Source: Candidatus Epulonipiscioides gigas (GTDB taxonomy: Bacteria; Bacillota; Clostridia; Lachnospirales; Cellulosilyticaceae). Taken from it: 64,000 nucleotides of DNA. Shown here one piece after another: positions 45,004-54,502 of the stretch. Position numbers and translations under genes: made by a program. The first letter of the stretch is position 1; each line of letters opens with the position of its first letter. The notes under the pieces were generated by a model. The model was not told the origin of the DNA, made no database searches, and saw only the letters and a program-made list of their open reading frames with translations. The stretch is taken from assembly GCA_001983555.1 (NCBI GenBank), contig LJHE01000060.1, positions 1-64,000 of the forward strand, read 5' to 3'.

Positions 45004-45465
45004 ATGGATAGGAAAACAAAAATAATTATTATAAGTTTAGTGGTAGTGTTATTACTCACATTTGTAGGAGCAGCAGGAGTAGCTTTTTGGTTTATGAATA
45101 AACCACCAGCTGCTCCACCAGATCCCAATCAAGAGCCTGAAAATCAGACTAAAGTAGTTATGTCAGCTGCAGTTATGGGAAATGTTTCAGATGAAAAAAA
45201 TCATGGACATATATTAAGAATTCTTCCAGAATTTTGGTTAAATGCAGATCACGATGACTTTGAGAACATCGTATTATTACTTCCAGAAGAAGAATCTTTA
45301 GTTAGAACTGCAATAATAGAAGTAATAAGATCATATACATTTGATATGGTAAATAGTCAAGATGCAATAGAAAGATTATCTATTGATATAAAAGATACCA
45401 TAAATGAATTGTATGATACAACTGCAATTTATAAGGTAGCTTTTCATGAATTTACAGTACAATAA
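45004..45465 (+). CDS. fliL: Flagellar basal body-associated protein FliL
   Basis: A 153-residue single-span protein that surrounds and supports the stator. Lys-rich start, span at about 7-30, a Pro-rich linker (P-P-A-A-P-P-D-P-N), then the SPFH/stomatin-like FliL domain ending in I-Y-K-V-A-F-H-E-F-T-V-Q. Family identity is low; position between motB and fliM decides. Confidence 0.88.
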   Translation: MDRKTKIIIISLVVVLLLTFVGAAGVAFWFMNKPPAAPPDPNQEPENQTKVVMSAAVMGNVSDEKNHGHILRILPEFWLNADHDDFENIVLLLPEEESLVRTAIIEVIRSYTFDMVNSQDAIERLSIDIKDTINELYDTTAIYKVAFHEFTVQ

Positions 45466-45487
45466 TTAAATTTTAGTCATAAAAAAG

Positions 45488-45528
45488 TGGCTCCGCCATA
45501 AATCATAGTTAAGCATGGCAAGGAGCCA
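45488..45528. other. GC-richer hairpin between fliL and fliM
   Basis: TGGCTCC + GCCAT pairs with ATGGC + GGAGCCA (12 bp, two-base bulge) around a 15-base loop. On the plus strand it is followed by A-rich sequence and the fliM ribosome site, so it is not a forward terminator; on the minus strand it would be followed by a T-run. A role in mRNA processing or blocking antisense transcription is possible. Confidence 0.5.
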
Positions 45529-45545
45529 AAAAAGGAGGTGGTAAT

Positions 45546-46529
45546 TTGAGCGAACTACTTTCACAAGAAGAAATTGATGCCTTATTTGAGGCATTAAACA
45601 CTGGTGAATTAGACGTTGAAGTAATAAGTAAGGCAGACAAAGAACGTGTTATAAAAGAATACAACTTTGCTCGCCCCACTAAATTTTCAAGAGAACATCT
45701 TAGAACACTTGAACTTATGGGTGAAAATTATGCAAGACTAATAAGTCAATATTTATCTGGTATGCTGCGGACACTTGTTCCAATTAAAGTCGTAAGTTCT
45801 GAGGCCATAACATTTTCAGATTTTACAAGTGCATTGTCAAATCCAATTGCTCTTGCAATAATAGACCCGCTCCCTTTAAAAAATAATATGCTTTTAGAAC
45901 TATCCACAAATATTGCATTTGCTTTTCTTGAAAGATTATTAGGAGGCGAAGGAACGGCACTTGAGCATGTGAGGGAATTTACAACCATAGAGCTAGTTAT
46001 CATAATTAGAATACTTGAAAATTTTATTGATTATCTTCGTGAACCTTGGGAAAATATGATAGATTTAAAACCACGTATGTCCAGAGTGGAAACCAACTCA
46101 CAAATTTTAAATATGATTGCCCCAACAGAAATGGTAGCTCTTATAACTTTTAGTATACAGTTTGGTGCAGTAGATGGAATTATGAACTTATGCATTCCAT
46201 ACCTAACAGTTGAACCTATTATGGATAAACTTAATACATCATATCAATTCCAAACTTCCGATGATAAAAAGACAGAGCGTGATACTAATATTGAGTACAT
46301 GTTAAAACGTGCAAATATTCCAATGAAAGCAGTTGTGGGGCAAACACGAATTACTGTAAGAGAGTTTTTAGAACTTCAAGTAAACGATGTTATACGACTT
46401 GATAAAACCATAGAATCTCTTATAGATGTATATGTAGGTAATGTAGTAAAATTTAAAGCGGTACCTGGTATATACAAAAATAAATCAGCAATACAAATTA
46501 AAGAAATACTAGAAAGGGAGGATGATTAA
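45546..46529 (+). CDS. fliM: Flagellar motor switch protein FliM
   Basis: C-ring protein of 327 residues. The N-terminal L-L-S-Q-E-E-I-D-A-L-F peptide is the CheY-P docking site. The middle CheC-like domain has L-E-L-M-G-E-N-Y-A-R, and the C-terminal SpoA domain has V-G-Q-T-R-I-T-V-R-E-F-L-E-L-Q. It starts at TTG after AAGGAGGTGG. Its stop overlaps the fliY start (TAATG). Confidence 0.96.
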   Translation: MSELLSQEEIDALFEALNTGELDVEVISKADKERVIKEYNFARPTKFSREHLRTLELMGENYARLISQYLSGMLRTLVPIKVVSSEAITFSDFTSALSNPIALAIIDPLPLKNNMLLELSTNIAFAFLERLLGGEGTALEHVREFTTIELVIIIRILENFIDYLREPWENMIDLKPRMSRVETNSQILNMIAPTEMVALITFSIQFGAVDGIMNLCIPYLTVEPIMDKLNTSYQFQTSDDKKTERDTNIEYMLKRANIPMKAVVGQTRITVREFLELQVNDVIRLDKTIESLIDVYVGNVVKFKAVPGIYKNKSAIQIKEILEREDD

Positions 46530-47749
46530 TGGCTGACGGACTACTTTCCCAAGAAGAAATTAATGCTTTGCTTGGGGGTGACGATAATGACAGCTCAAGT
46601 GAAATAGATGTAGGAGAAGAGCTGTTTGCAGGAATTGATCCAATATCAGATACTACAGCTTACGATTCGTCGACAGCACTTACACCAAATGAAATAGATG
46701 CTCTAGGCGAAATTGGTAATATTAATATGGGCACTGCCGCAACAACACTTTTTGCACTTCTAAACCACAAAGTTTTGATTACTACCCCAAGAGTAGAAAT
46801 ATTAACACCTCAAGAATTAATAGATTCTATTGGAGAAAATATTGTAACTGTTTCTGTTGATTATACCGTAGGACTAAGTGGTAGTAATTTACTAATGTTA
46901 AAAGAAGCAGACGTTAGAATTATAGCTGACCTTATGATGGGTGGAGCAGGAATAGATAATGGAGAACAATTAAATGAACTTCATTTAAGTGCAATCTCAG
47001 AAGCAATGAATCAAATGATAGGTTCATCTTCTACATCAATGTCACAAATGTTTGAGAAAAAAATAGATATATCACCACCTCAAGCTGTTAAATTTGAATC
47101 TGCTAGAGAAAAAATTGATGCACTAATAGGAAACGAAAATGCAGTAGCTAAAGTATCATTTAAAATGCAAATTTTAGAAAGTATAATAGACAGTGAACTC
47201 ATGCAGATTTTGCCTATAAGTTTCGCGAAAGAATTGGTGGATAATTTAATGAATTCAATGAATAAACCTTCAACCCCTACACCTGCTCCTAGTAAAGCAG
47301 AACCACAAATGCAAGCTCAATCACAAATGCAAGCTCAATCACAAATGCAACCACAAATGCAACCACAAATGCAAGCTCAACCACAAATGCAAATGCAGCC
47401 ACAATATACACCAGGAATGCCACAGAGCAATATTTATCAAGATGTACAAGTTGGAATGCCACAATTCCAAAACTTTGCTCAACCACTGGCTATACCAGGT
47501 GCAGATAATATCGATATATTATTAGATGTTTCTCTTGAAGTATCTGTAGAGCTTGGTCGTACCAAGAAAAAAATTAGAGAAATATTGGAATTTTCCGAAG
47601 GAAGTATCATAGAATTAGATAAATTGGTTGGTGAGCCAATTGATATATTAGTAAATGGCAAATTTATTGCAAGTGGCGAAGTTGTTGTAATTGACGAGAA
47701 TTTTGGAGTCAGAATAAAAAGTATAATTAGACCAGAAAATAGAATATAA
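46529..47749 (+). CDS. fliY: Flagellar motor switch phosphatase FliY
   Basis: A 406-residue fusion: N-terminal L-L-S-Q-E-E-I-N-A-L-L CheY-P binding peptide, a CheC-type phosphatase domain with both active helices (G-E-I-G-N-I-N-M-G-T and S-E-A-M-N-Q-M-I), a Gln/Met-rich linker (about 258-300, Q-M-Q-A/P-Q repeats), and a C-terminal FliN/SpoA domain (about 325-405). It forms the switch with FliM and dephosphorylates CheY-P. The linker is a repetitive DNA tract that could vary in length. Confidence 0.96.
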   Translation: MADGLLSQEEINALLGGDDNDSSSEIDVGEELFAGIDPISDTTAYDSSTALTPNEIDALGEIGNINMGTAATTLFALLNHKVLITTPRVEILTPQELIDSIGENIVTVSVDYTVGLSGSNLLMLKEADVRIIADLMMGGAGIDNGEQLNELHLSAISEAMNQMIGSSSTSMSQMFEKKIDISPPQAVKFESAREKIDALIGNENAVAKVSFKMQILESIIDSELMQILPISFAKELVDNLMNSMNKPSTPTPAPSKAEPQMQAQSQMQAQSQMQPQMQPQMQAQPQMQMQPQYTPGMPQSNIYQDVQVGMPQFQNFAQPLAIPGADNIDILLDVSLEVSVELGRTKKKIREILEFSEGSIIELDKLVGEPIDILVNGKFIASGEVVVIDENFGVRIKSIIRPENRI

Positions 47750-47779
47750 ATAAATGAATAAAAAGGAGATTAGAAAATT

Positions 47780-48142
47780 ATGGCACAAAATATTTTAATA
47801 GTTGATGATGCAGCATTTATGAGGATGATGATTAAAGATATTGTAAGCAAAAATGGATATGATGTTGCTGGAGAAGCTGAAAATGGTCAAATAGCAGTAG
47901 CAAAATATAAAGAATTAAAGCCTGATTTGGTTCTAATGGATATAACAATGCCAGAAATGGACGGAATTCAAGCAGTTAAAGCAATTAAAGCAGCAGATCC
48001 AGGTGCAAAAGTTATTATGTGTTCCGCAATGGGACAGCAAGCAATGGTTATAGAAGCAATTCAAGCTGGAGCAAAAGACTTTATTGTCAAACCATTCCAA
48101 GCTGATAGAATTCTTGAAGCCATAAAAAAAGTTATAGGATAA
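47780..48142 (+). CDS. cheY: Chemotaxis response regulator CheY
   Basis: A 120-residue single receiver domain. Acidic pair D-D near residues 10-11, phospho-acceptor Asp54 in L-M-D-I-T-M-P, Ser in M-C-S-A-M-G, Lys in V-K-P-F. CheA phosphorylates it, and it acts on FliM/FliY; CheC and FliY remove the phosphate. AAAGGAG precedes the ATG. Confidence 0.96.
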   Translation: MAQNILIVDDAAFMRMMIKDIVSKNGYDVAGEAENGQIAVAKYKELKPDLVLMDITMPEMDGIQAVKAIKAADPGAKVIMCSAMGQQAMVIEAIQAGAKDFIVKPFQADRILEAIKKVIG

Positions 48143-48459
48143 TGGTATATGCCGAAATTATTTTCTTACTAGTAAGTTTTATAATACTTCTAACAGTGGC
48201 GCTTTGCTTTGCAAAAAAAAAAGTGCCCCTTAGAAATAAAAACATGCAACTAATGGAAGTATTACCGCTTAATTTCAATCAATATATATATATAATAAAG
48301 GTAGGTACTGAATACCATTTATTTTGTGGTGGAAAAGCAGGTATGACTTATGGAAGTAAGTTAGATAAAAACAGTCTTAGATTTGACGAAAATGTATCAT
48401 TTAATAAATTTCTTGACAAATGGCAAAAGGAGTGTAAAAAAGATGAGCAAATGGAATAA
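48142..48459 (+). CDS. fliO: Flagellar biosynthetic protein FliO/FliZ
   Basis: A 105-residue protein with one span at about 5-24 and a small soluble domain carrying M-E-V-L-P-L-N and the K-V-G-T-E-Y-H-L-F-C-G-G block of FliO (G-x-x-x-L-L-G in others). It helps FliP assembly in the export gate. Its ATG overlaps the cheY stop; its end overlaps fliP. Confidence 0.82.
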   Translation: MVYAEIIFLLVSFIILLTVALCFAKKKVPLRNKNMQLMEVLPLNFNQYIYIIKVGTEYHLFCGGKAGMTYGSKLDKNSLRFDENVSFNKFLDKWQKECKKDEQME

Positions 48460-49183
48460 GATAAGTAAAATAATATTATTTTTATGCTTCTTGCTTTTGC
48501 CAGTTATGGTGTTTCCACTAGATGCAATAACGCAATCTCAAGAGTTTGGGACAAGTTTACAATTGGTATTTTTTATAACATTACTTGGACTTATTCCTAC
48601 TCTTTTGCTTGTAAGCACATCCTTTACTAGAATAATTATTACATTATATTTTTTAAAAACAGCTATGGGTACTCAGCAAATGCCTCCAAATCAAGTTGTA
48701 ATAGGTCTTGCTCTTTTTCTAACTTTTTTTGTTATGAGTCCTGTTGTAACACAAATAAACGATGATGCAATTATACCATATACTGAGGGTCAAATAACTC
48801 AAATGGAGTTTTTAGAAAGAGCAACAACACCTATAAAAGAATTTATGGTAATACAAACAAGAGATGAGGATATAAAATTATTTATGGATTTGTCTAACCG
48901 TCCACTAATAGTTGATGAAACAGATATTTTGTCTCAATTACCTTATTATGTAGTAGTACCTGCTTTTATTATAAGTGAATTACGGGCAGGTTTTATAATA
49001 GGTTTTTTGTTATATTTGCCTTTTATTGTAATAGATATGGTCGTTGCTTCGGTACTTATGGCAATGGGTATGATGATGTTACCACCTGCTATGATTTCGT
49101 TACCGTTTAAAATATTGTTGTTTGTAGTAGTTGATGGATGGCATCTAATAATAGGAGAATTAGTGAAAACGTTTAATCCATAA
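48443..49183 (+). CDS. fliP: Flagellar export gate protein FliP
   Basis: A 246-residue core gate protein. A signal-like span at about 8-27, then T-S-F-T-R-I-I-I-T-L-Y-F-L, Q-M-P-P-N-Q-V-V-I-G-L-A-L, P-A-F-I-I-S-E-L and the M-G-M-M-M-L-P-P segment. The start chosen is ATG 48443 with AAAGGAG ten bases upstream; an in-frame ATG 60 bases earlier lies in fliO and adds non-family residues. Confidence 0.95.
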   Translation: MSKWNKISKIILFLCFLLLPVMVFPLDAITQSQEFGTSLQLVFFITLLGLIPTLLLVSTSFTRIIITLYFLKTAMGTQQMPPNQVVIGLALFLTFFVMSPVVTQINDDAIIPYTEGQITQMEFLERATTPIKEFMVIQTRDEDIKLFMDLSNRPLIVDETDILSQLPYYVVVPAFIISELRAGFIIGFLLYLPFIVIDMVVASVLMAMGMMMLPPAMISLPFKILLFVVVDGWHLIIGELVKTFNP

Positions 49184-49207
49184 TCTGATTGGTAGAAAGG
49201 AGCAAGT

Positions 49208-49480
49208 ATGGAAGGGCAGATAATAGACGTCATGCGAGAAACAATCATGCTTCTAATACAAGTGGCAGCACCTATATTATTAGTTGCCCTAAGTGTTGGT
49301 TTAGTCGTAAGTATATTTCAAACTGTAACTTCAATTCAAGAGCAGACTCTTGCTTTTATACCCAAAATATTAGCCGTATTTTCTGCGATAGTTTTGTTTG
49401 GTCCATGGATGCTCAGTATGCTTACACAATTTATTACAAATGTTATTTCAAAATTTTCTGATTTTATTATATATGGGTAG
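49208..49480 (+). CDS. fliQ: Flagellar export gate protein FliQ
   Basis: A 90-residue two-span protein. A-P-I-L-L-V-A-L-S-V-G-L-V-V-S-I-F-Q-T-V-T-S-I-Q-E-Q-T-L (spans parts of residues 18-45) is the family core. AAAGGAG precedes the ATG. It follows fliP by 24 bases. Confidence 0.95.
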   Translation: MEGQIIDVMRETIMLLIQVAAPILLVALSVGLVVSIFQTVTSIQEQTLAFIPKILAVFSAIVLFGPWMLSMLTQFITNVISKFSDFIIYG

Positions 49481-49486
49481 TGCAAT

Positions 49487-50275
49487 ATGGAAAGTATATT
49501 AGATTTATATATGTATACCGATATTTGGCTTTTAGTATTTGTAAGAATTGTAGCAGTGATATCTGTAATGCCTGTTATATTAGAAACTAAAATGCCTGCA
49601 ACTGTTGTAGCAATATTAAGTATTGTTTTAACAATGATAGTATTTTTTACAATACCTCAAGGTACACTTGCTTACACAGAAAGTTTTTTAGGATATGGTA
49701 TTTTAATTATAAGAGAAATATTAGTTGGACTTGTATTAGGGTTTGGAATACTAATATTTTTCCAAGTATTAAACTTTACGGGGCAACTATGGTCAAACCA
49801 AGGTGGACTTTCTATGAGTCAATTTTTCGATGCTACTATTGGGGCTCAAATTCCAGTTTTAGGTAGATTTTTAACTCTAGGTTTTTCAACACTCTTTATA
49901 GTCTCGGGAGGATATCATTATTTTATAAGTGCTCTTGTTAAAACATTTGAATATATTCCAGTAGGAGCTGCAATCTTTAATCCTTCTATAAGCATAACTA
50001 TATTAGATGCTGTAGCAATATTTTTTGAGCTTGGTTTTAGACTTGCAACACCAATTCTAGGAGTTATTTTGTTAATCGATGTTGGACTTGGTATATTAGC
50101 TCGTACAGTGCCACAAATGAATATGTTTGTAATAGGTCTTCCGCTTAAATCATTAATCCTAATTACACTTTTAATTGTTATAATTAATTATTTACCTGAA
50201 TATTCAAATATTATAATCAATTATATGAAAAACACGTATTTTGAGCTACTAGAGGGGTTGAATAATGGAATATAA
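49487..50275 (+). CDS. fliR: Flagellar export gate protein FliR
   Basis: A 262-residue membrane protein with about six spans: V-R-I-V-A-V-I-S-V-M-P-V early, I-R-E-I-L-V-G-L-V-L-G-F-G near 80, Q-G-G-L-S-M near 107 and L-G-I-L-A-R-T-V-P-Q-M-N-M-F-V-I-G near 203. It caps the FliP/FliQ spiral and binds FlhB. The final codons overlap flhB by 11 bases. Confidence 0.95.
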   Translation: MESILDLYMYTDIWLLVFVRIVAVISVMPVILETKMPATVVAILSIVLTMIVFFTIPQGTLAYTESFLGYGILIIREILVGLVLGFGILIFFQVLNFTGQLWSNQGGLSMSQFFDATIGAQIPVLGRFLTLGFSTLFIVSGGYHYFISALVKTFEYIPVGAAIFNPSISITILDAVAIFFELGFRLATPILGVILLIDVGLGILARTVPQMNMFVIGLPLKSLILITLLIVIINYLPEYSNIIINYMKNTYFELLEGLNNGI

Positions 50276-51359
50276 TTTACAGTTTTTCGGTAAGGCAGAA
50301 CAAGAAGGCAGAACAGAAGATGCAACAAGCAAAAAACGTAGTGATGTAAGAAAAAAAGGGCAAGTTGCAAAAAGTACGGAAGTTAATACTGCACTTATTT
50401 TGCTTGCTTTTTTTGTAGTCATGCATTTATTAGGTTCAAATTATTTAAGCCTCACTGCCAAAGTATTCCATGACGTTGCTCAACAAATGCAACCTACTGT
50501 TAAAAATTTTGAGCTGGCATATTTTTTGAACATAATTCGCCAATCTTTACTGGACATAATTATAATTAATGGTATACTATTTATTGTACTATTTATTGTA
50601 GCATTTATGGCAAGCTATGTACAAGTAGGGTTTCAAGTCACTTGGGAGCCTTTAAAACCTAAATTTAATAAGTTTAATCCTGTTAATGGATTAAAAAAAT
50701 TATTTGGATTAAAGGACTCTTTGGTAGATCTTTTAAAAAATCTTTTTAAGTTAATTATTTTAGGTTCCGTGTTTTATAATACAATAATAGCAGAAATTCC
50801 ATTATTTTTAACTTTTTATGATTTAACTATTGATAATATTGCCATTTATATTGTTGATATTATAAGACGTGCAGGGACTAACGTTGGGTTATCTTTTTTG
50901 GCATTAGCATTTGCTGATTATAAATGGCAGCAATATAAATTTGAAGATAGTATTAAAATGACAAAACACGATGTAAAAGAAGAATTTAAACAATCAGAAG
51001 GAGACCCTCAAGTCAAAAACAAGATAAAACAAAAAATGCGAGAAATGTCTGTAGCTCGTATGATGAAAGCAGTACCAGAAGCAGACGTTATAATAACAAA
51101 TCCGACTCATTTTGCAGTTGCAATTTATTATGACCGTGTAAACGGAGTAGCACCTGTTGTAGTTGCAAAAGGGACAGACAATATGGCAAAAAAAATAAAA
51201 GAAGTGGCAAGTGAAGCGGGTGTTAAAATAGTAGAAAATAAGCCCTTGGCACGAGTTCTTTATTATACAGTAGATATAGGCAATGCTATCCCACAAGAGC
51301 TATATGAAGCAGTAGCTGAGGTTTTGGCATTTGTATACCAATTAGAAAATAGAGCTTAG
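50265..51359 (+). CDS. flhB: Flagellar export switch protein FlhB
   Basis: A 364-residue protein. Four spans precede the cytoplasmic autocleaving domain with Asn279-Pro280 in N-P-T-H, where self-cleavage switches export from hook to filament under FliK. K-R-S-D-V-R-K-K-G-Q-V-A-K-S and G-D-P-Q-V-K-N-K-I are family motifs. Stop is ten bases before flhA. Confidence 0.96.
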   Translation: MEYNLQFFGKAEQEGRTEDATSKKRSDVRKKGQVAKSTEVNTALILLAFFVVMHLLGSNYLSLTAKVFHDVAQQMQPTVKNFELAYFLNIIRQSLLDIIIINGILFIVLFIVAFMASYVQVGFQVTWEPLKPKFNKFNPVNGLKKLFGLKDSLVDLLKNLFKLIILGSVFYNTIIAEIPLFLTFYDLTIDNIAIYIVDIIRRAGTNVGLSFLALAFADYKWQQYKFEDSIKMTKHDVKEEFKQSEGDPQVKNKIKQKMREMSVARMMKAVPEADVIITNPTHFAVAIYYDRVNGVAPVVVAKGTDNMAKKIKEVASEAGVKIVENKPLARVLYYTVDIGNAIPQELYEAVAEVLAFVYQLENRA

Positions 51360-51368
51360 GAGGTAAAC

Positions 51369-53399
51369 ATGAAAGCAGGAGATGCAATTTTAGGAGTATT
51401 TGTCCTATTAATATTAGCACTTATATTAATACCATTGCCAGAACAAATGTTGAGTTTGCTCTTAATAATAAATATTTCAATAGCAGCAATGATTTTGCTA
51501 AGTGCCTTGTTTTCAAAAGAATCTCTCGACTTATCATTATTTCCCACCATGTTACTTGTAACAACAATATTTAGACTAGGACTTAATATTGCATCTACAA
51601 GACTTATACTTACAGAAGCTTATGCAGGTCCAGTAATAGAAGCTTTTGGTGTATATGTTTCAGATGGTAATTTGGTAATTGGGGTTATCATATTCATAAT
51701 AATTTCCATAGTAAACTTTATGGTTATTACAAAAGGTTCTGGGCGTGTTGCAGAAGTTGCAGCAAGGTTTACATTAGATGCAATGCCAGGTAAACAAATG
51801 GCAATAGATGCAGACCTAAACTCAGGCTATATAGATGAGAATATGGCAAAATTAAGACGAAAAAAAATTCAAGATGAAGCTAGTTTTTATGGAGCTATGG
51901 ACGGAGCATCAAAATTTGTACAAAACGACGCAATGGCTGGTATTATGATTTCATTTATAAATATACTTGCAGGAATTATAATAGGTATTATATACTTGGA
52001 TATGGAGATTATGGAGGCACTTAATACATATACCATCCTAACAATTGGAGATGGTTTAGTAAGTGCTATACCCGCGCTTTTCATTTCAACAGCAACTGGT
52101 CTTTTGGTTACAAAAACAGAGCAAGAAAATGGAGTCAGTTCAGCAATCCTTGGCCAGTTTGCATATTCCCCTCTTGTATTATATCTTGCAGCATTTGCAA
52201 TCATTGCTTTAGGTCTATCAACACCAATTGGACCTATGTTTACAGTTCCTATTGGAGTACTGTGGATAATATTAGGTAGACGTCTTAATAGATTGCAGCA
52301 AGTTAAAGAAGTGGAAAAAGAAATTGAGCAAGAAGATATTGAAGCATCAGAAATTAGAAAACCTGAAAATGTATTGGGACTTCTGCAAGTTGACCCAATT
52401 GAACTTGAATTTGGATATGGAATTATTCCTCTTGCAGATACCTCACAAGGAGGAGATTTGCTTGATAGGGTTATAATGATTAGAAGACAAATTGCACTTG
52501 AACTTGGCACTGTAGTACCAATTATACGTATAAAGGATAATATTCAACTTCCTCCAAACGTATATAGCATAAAAATTAAAGGTATAGAAATTGCAAGAAG
52601 TGAGATAATGTTTGACCATTATATGGCAATGGACCCTGGCTATGTAGAAGAAGAAATAGAAGGTATTAAAACAATCGAACCGGCATTTGGGTTACCAGCA
52701 TTATGGATAAATGAAGCTCAACGAGAAAAAGCTGAGATAAGAGGATACACCGTTGTTGATGGTCCATCTATAATTGCAACACATTTAACAGAAGTAATTA
52801 GAGCAAATATTGCTGATCTTCTTTCTAGACAAGATACTAAATCATTACTTGACAATATAAAAGACCAACATGAAGCACTTTTAACGGATTTAACACCAAA
52901 ATTACTCTCACTTGGAGATATACAAAAAGTTTTATCAAATTTACTAAGAGAAAGTGTATCCATTAGAGATTTACCAACAATTTGTGAAATTCTTGCAGAT
53001 TATGCAAGCTCTATAAGAGATACAGATGTACTCACAGAATATGTACGACAAGGTCTAGCAAGGGCGATTTCTAAAAAAGTATTTATAGGAAAAACTAATC
53101 AGGTAATTACATTAGATCCTGCTATAGAACAGTTGATTATGGGAGCGGTTCAACACACTGAGCAAGGTTCATATGTAGCTCTTGACCCAGGTGTATTACA
53201 AAAAATTATATCTAACCTAAAAAAAGAAGTTGATAAATTAACATCAATAGGACTTATGCCTATTATTTTAACATCTCCTATTGTTAGGATATATTTTAAA
53301 CAGTTAACTAATCAATACATCCCTGATTTAATAGTAATTTCTTATAATGAAATTGCATCAAATGTTGAAATTCAATCTATAGGAATGGTGAGCGCTTAA
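51369..53399 (+). CDS. flhA: Flagellar export protein FlhA
   Basis: A 676-residue gate/energy transducer. Eight spans in the first ~300 residues, the FHIPEP region (A-A-R-F-T-L-D-A-M-P-G-K-Q-M near 135 and I-D-A-D-L-N-S-G after it), then the cytoplasmic ring (about 345-676) that receives chaperone-substrate complexes. AGGAGG precedes the ATG. Its stop overlaps flhF (TAATG). Confidence 0.97.
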   Translation: MKAGDAILGVFVLLILALILIPLPEQMLSLLLIINISIAAMILLSALFSKESLDLSLFPTMLLVTTIFRLGLNIASTRLILTEAYAGPVIEAFGVYVSDGNLVIGVIIFIIISIVNFMVITKGSGRVAEVAARFTLDAMPGKQMAIDADLNSGYIDENMAKLRRKKIQDEASFYGAMDGASKFVQNDAMAGIMISFINILAGIIIGIIYLDMEIMEALNTYTILTIGDGLVSAIPALFISTATGLLVTKTEQENGVSSAILGQFAYSPLVLYLAAFAIIALGLSTPIGPMFTVPIGVLWIILGRRLNRLQQVKEVEKEIEQEDIEASEIRKPENVLGLLQVDPIELEFGYGIIPLADTSQGGDLLDRVIMIRRQIALELGTVVPIIRIKDNIQLPPNVYSIKIKGIEIARSEIMFDHYMAMDPGYVEEEIEGIKTIEPAFGLPALWINEAQREKAEIRGYTVVDGPSIIATHLTEVIRANIADLLSRQDTKSLLDNIKDQHEALLTDLTPKLLSLGDIQKVLSNLLRESVSIRDLPTICEILADYASSIRDTDVLTEYVRQGLARAISKKVFIGKTNQVITLDPAIEQLIMGAVQHTEQGSYVALDPGVLQKIISNLKKEVDKLTSIGLMPIILTSPIVRIYFKQLTNQYIPDLIVISYNEIASNVEIQSIGMVSA

Positions 53400-54502
53400 T
53401 GAGAATTTTAAAAATTACAGGTAAAGACGAACAAACTATTAAAGATGAAATAGCTAAAGAATATGGAAATACTGCAATTATTGTAAATAGTGCTGAAGAA
53501 AAAAAATATGGATTATTTGGAATGTTTCAAAAAGGCAGTTGGAGTATTACAATTGCCTTAGACGACAATCCTATTTTGACTGATATCTCAAAGACTGAAT
53601 TTAAAGCACCCACATTATCAGAAGAAAATGTTGGTGCAGATTTTATAAAAAAATTATCTGACACACTTTCAGAGACTAAAAATAAAACAGATTTAGTACA
53701 ACTGACTCTCCCTCCCCGAGATTCAAAAGAAAAAAATTCAAATCTCTTCTATGATACGTTAAAACCCGCATTGTTAGAAGAAGGAATTGAAGAAGCTATA
53801 ATTGATGATATTTTAAGTCAAGTAAAAGAAAATAGCATTGAGAGCGTAAGTCGAGTATTATATGAAACTCTTAACCGACTTATGCCAAAATTTAATTATA
53901 ATCTTCCAAAAGTTAACTTTTTTGTAGGCTCAACAGGAGTAGGAAAAACTACAACAATAGCAAAGCTAACAGCAATAAAAGTTTTAGAAGAAAATAAGAA
54001 AGTTGTTTTACTAACGGCCGATACTTATCGAATTGCTGCAGTTGCTCAACTTAAAACATATGCTGAAATATTAGGTGTAGAAATAGAAACAATATTTGAA
54101 CCGTCTGATATACCAAAATATTTACAAAAATGGAAAGATGCTGACTATATCTTTATTGACACAGCCGGTCGTTCTCATAAAGATCTTACACAATTGGAAG
54201 AATTAAAAGAACTATTAGCAACTGTTCAAGACAAACAAGTATTTCTGGTATTGAATATGAATACCCAATACAAAGACATACAAAGTATTATCCCAATTTA
54301 TCAAAATTTGGTTGATAAATTTGCTGTTATTATTACCAAATTAGATGAAACAGATGGTATGGGTAATTTAATCAATATTGCTTCATATACCAAAACAGAA
54401 ATAGCTTATATTACAACAGGACAAAATGTTCCAGAAGATATTGAAAAATTTGAAACTCTAAAATACGTCAGATTATTATTAGGGAGAGTAAAATATGAGT
54501 GA
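53399..54502 (+). CDS. flhF: Flagellar SRP-like GTPase FlhF
   Basis: A 367-residue SRP-GTPase-type protein that sets flagellum site and number. A divergent B/N part is followed by the G domain: G1 V-G-S-T-G-V-G-K-T-T near 177, T-A-D-T-Y-R-I-A-A-V-A-Q-L, I-D-T-A-G-R-S, T-K-L-D-E-T-D. Overlaps flhG by eight bases; FlhG stimulates its GTPase in other bacteria. Confidence 0.95.
   Translation: MRILKITGKDEQTIKDEIAKEYGNTAIIVNSAEEKKYGLFGMFQKGSWSITIALDDNPILTDISKTEFKAPTLSEENVGADFIKKLSDTLSETKNKTDLVQLTLPPRDSKEKNSNLFYDTLKPALLEEGIEEAIIDDILSQVKENSIESVSRVLYETLNRLMPKFNYNLPKVNFFVGSTGVGKTTTIAKLTAIKVLEENKKVVLLTADTYRIAAVAQLKTYAEILGVEIETIFEPSDIPKYLQKWKDADYIFIDTAGRSHKDLTQLEELKELLATVQDKQVFLVLNMNTQYKDIQSIIPIYQNLVDKFAVIITKLDETDGMGNLINIASYTKTEIAYITTGQNVPEDIEKFETLKYVRLLLGRVKYE

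Noticed and set aside
49189-49461. Alternative 90-codon ORF over fliQ
   Set aside because: It is in another frame of fliQ, which has the family sequence and a proper ribosome site.
51887-52510. Long minus-strand ORF of 207 codons inside flhA
   Set aside because: It lies wholly antisense to a well-conserved gene, has no ribosome site and a low-complexity Ser/Ile-rich composition; a shadow frame.
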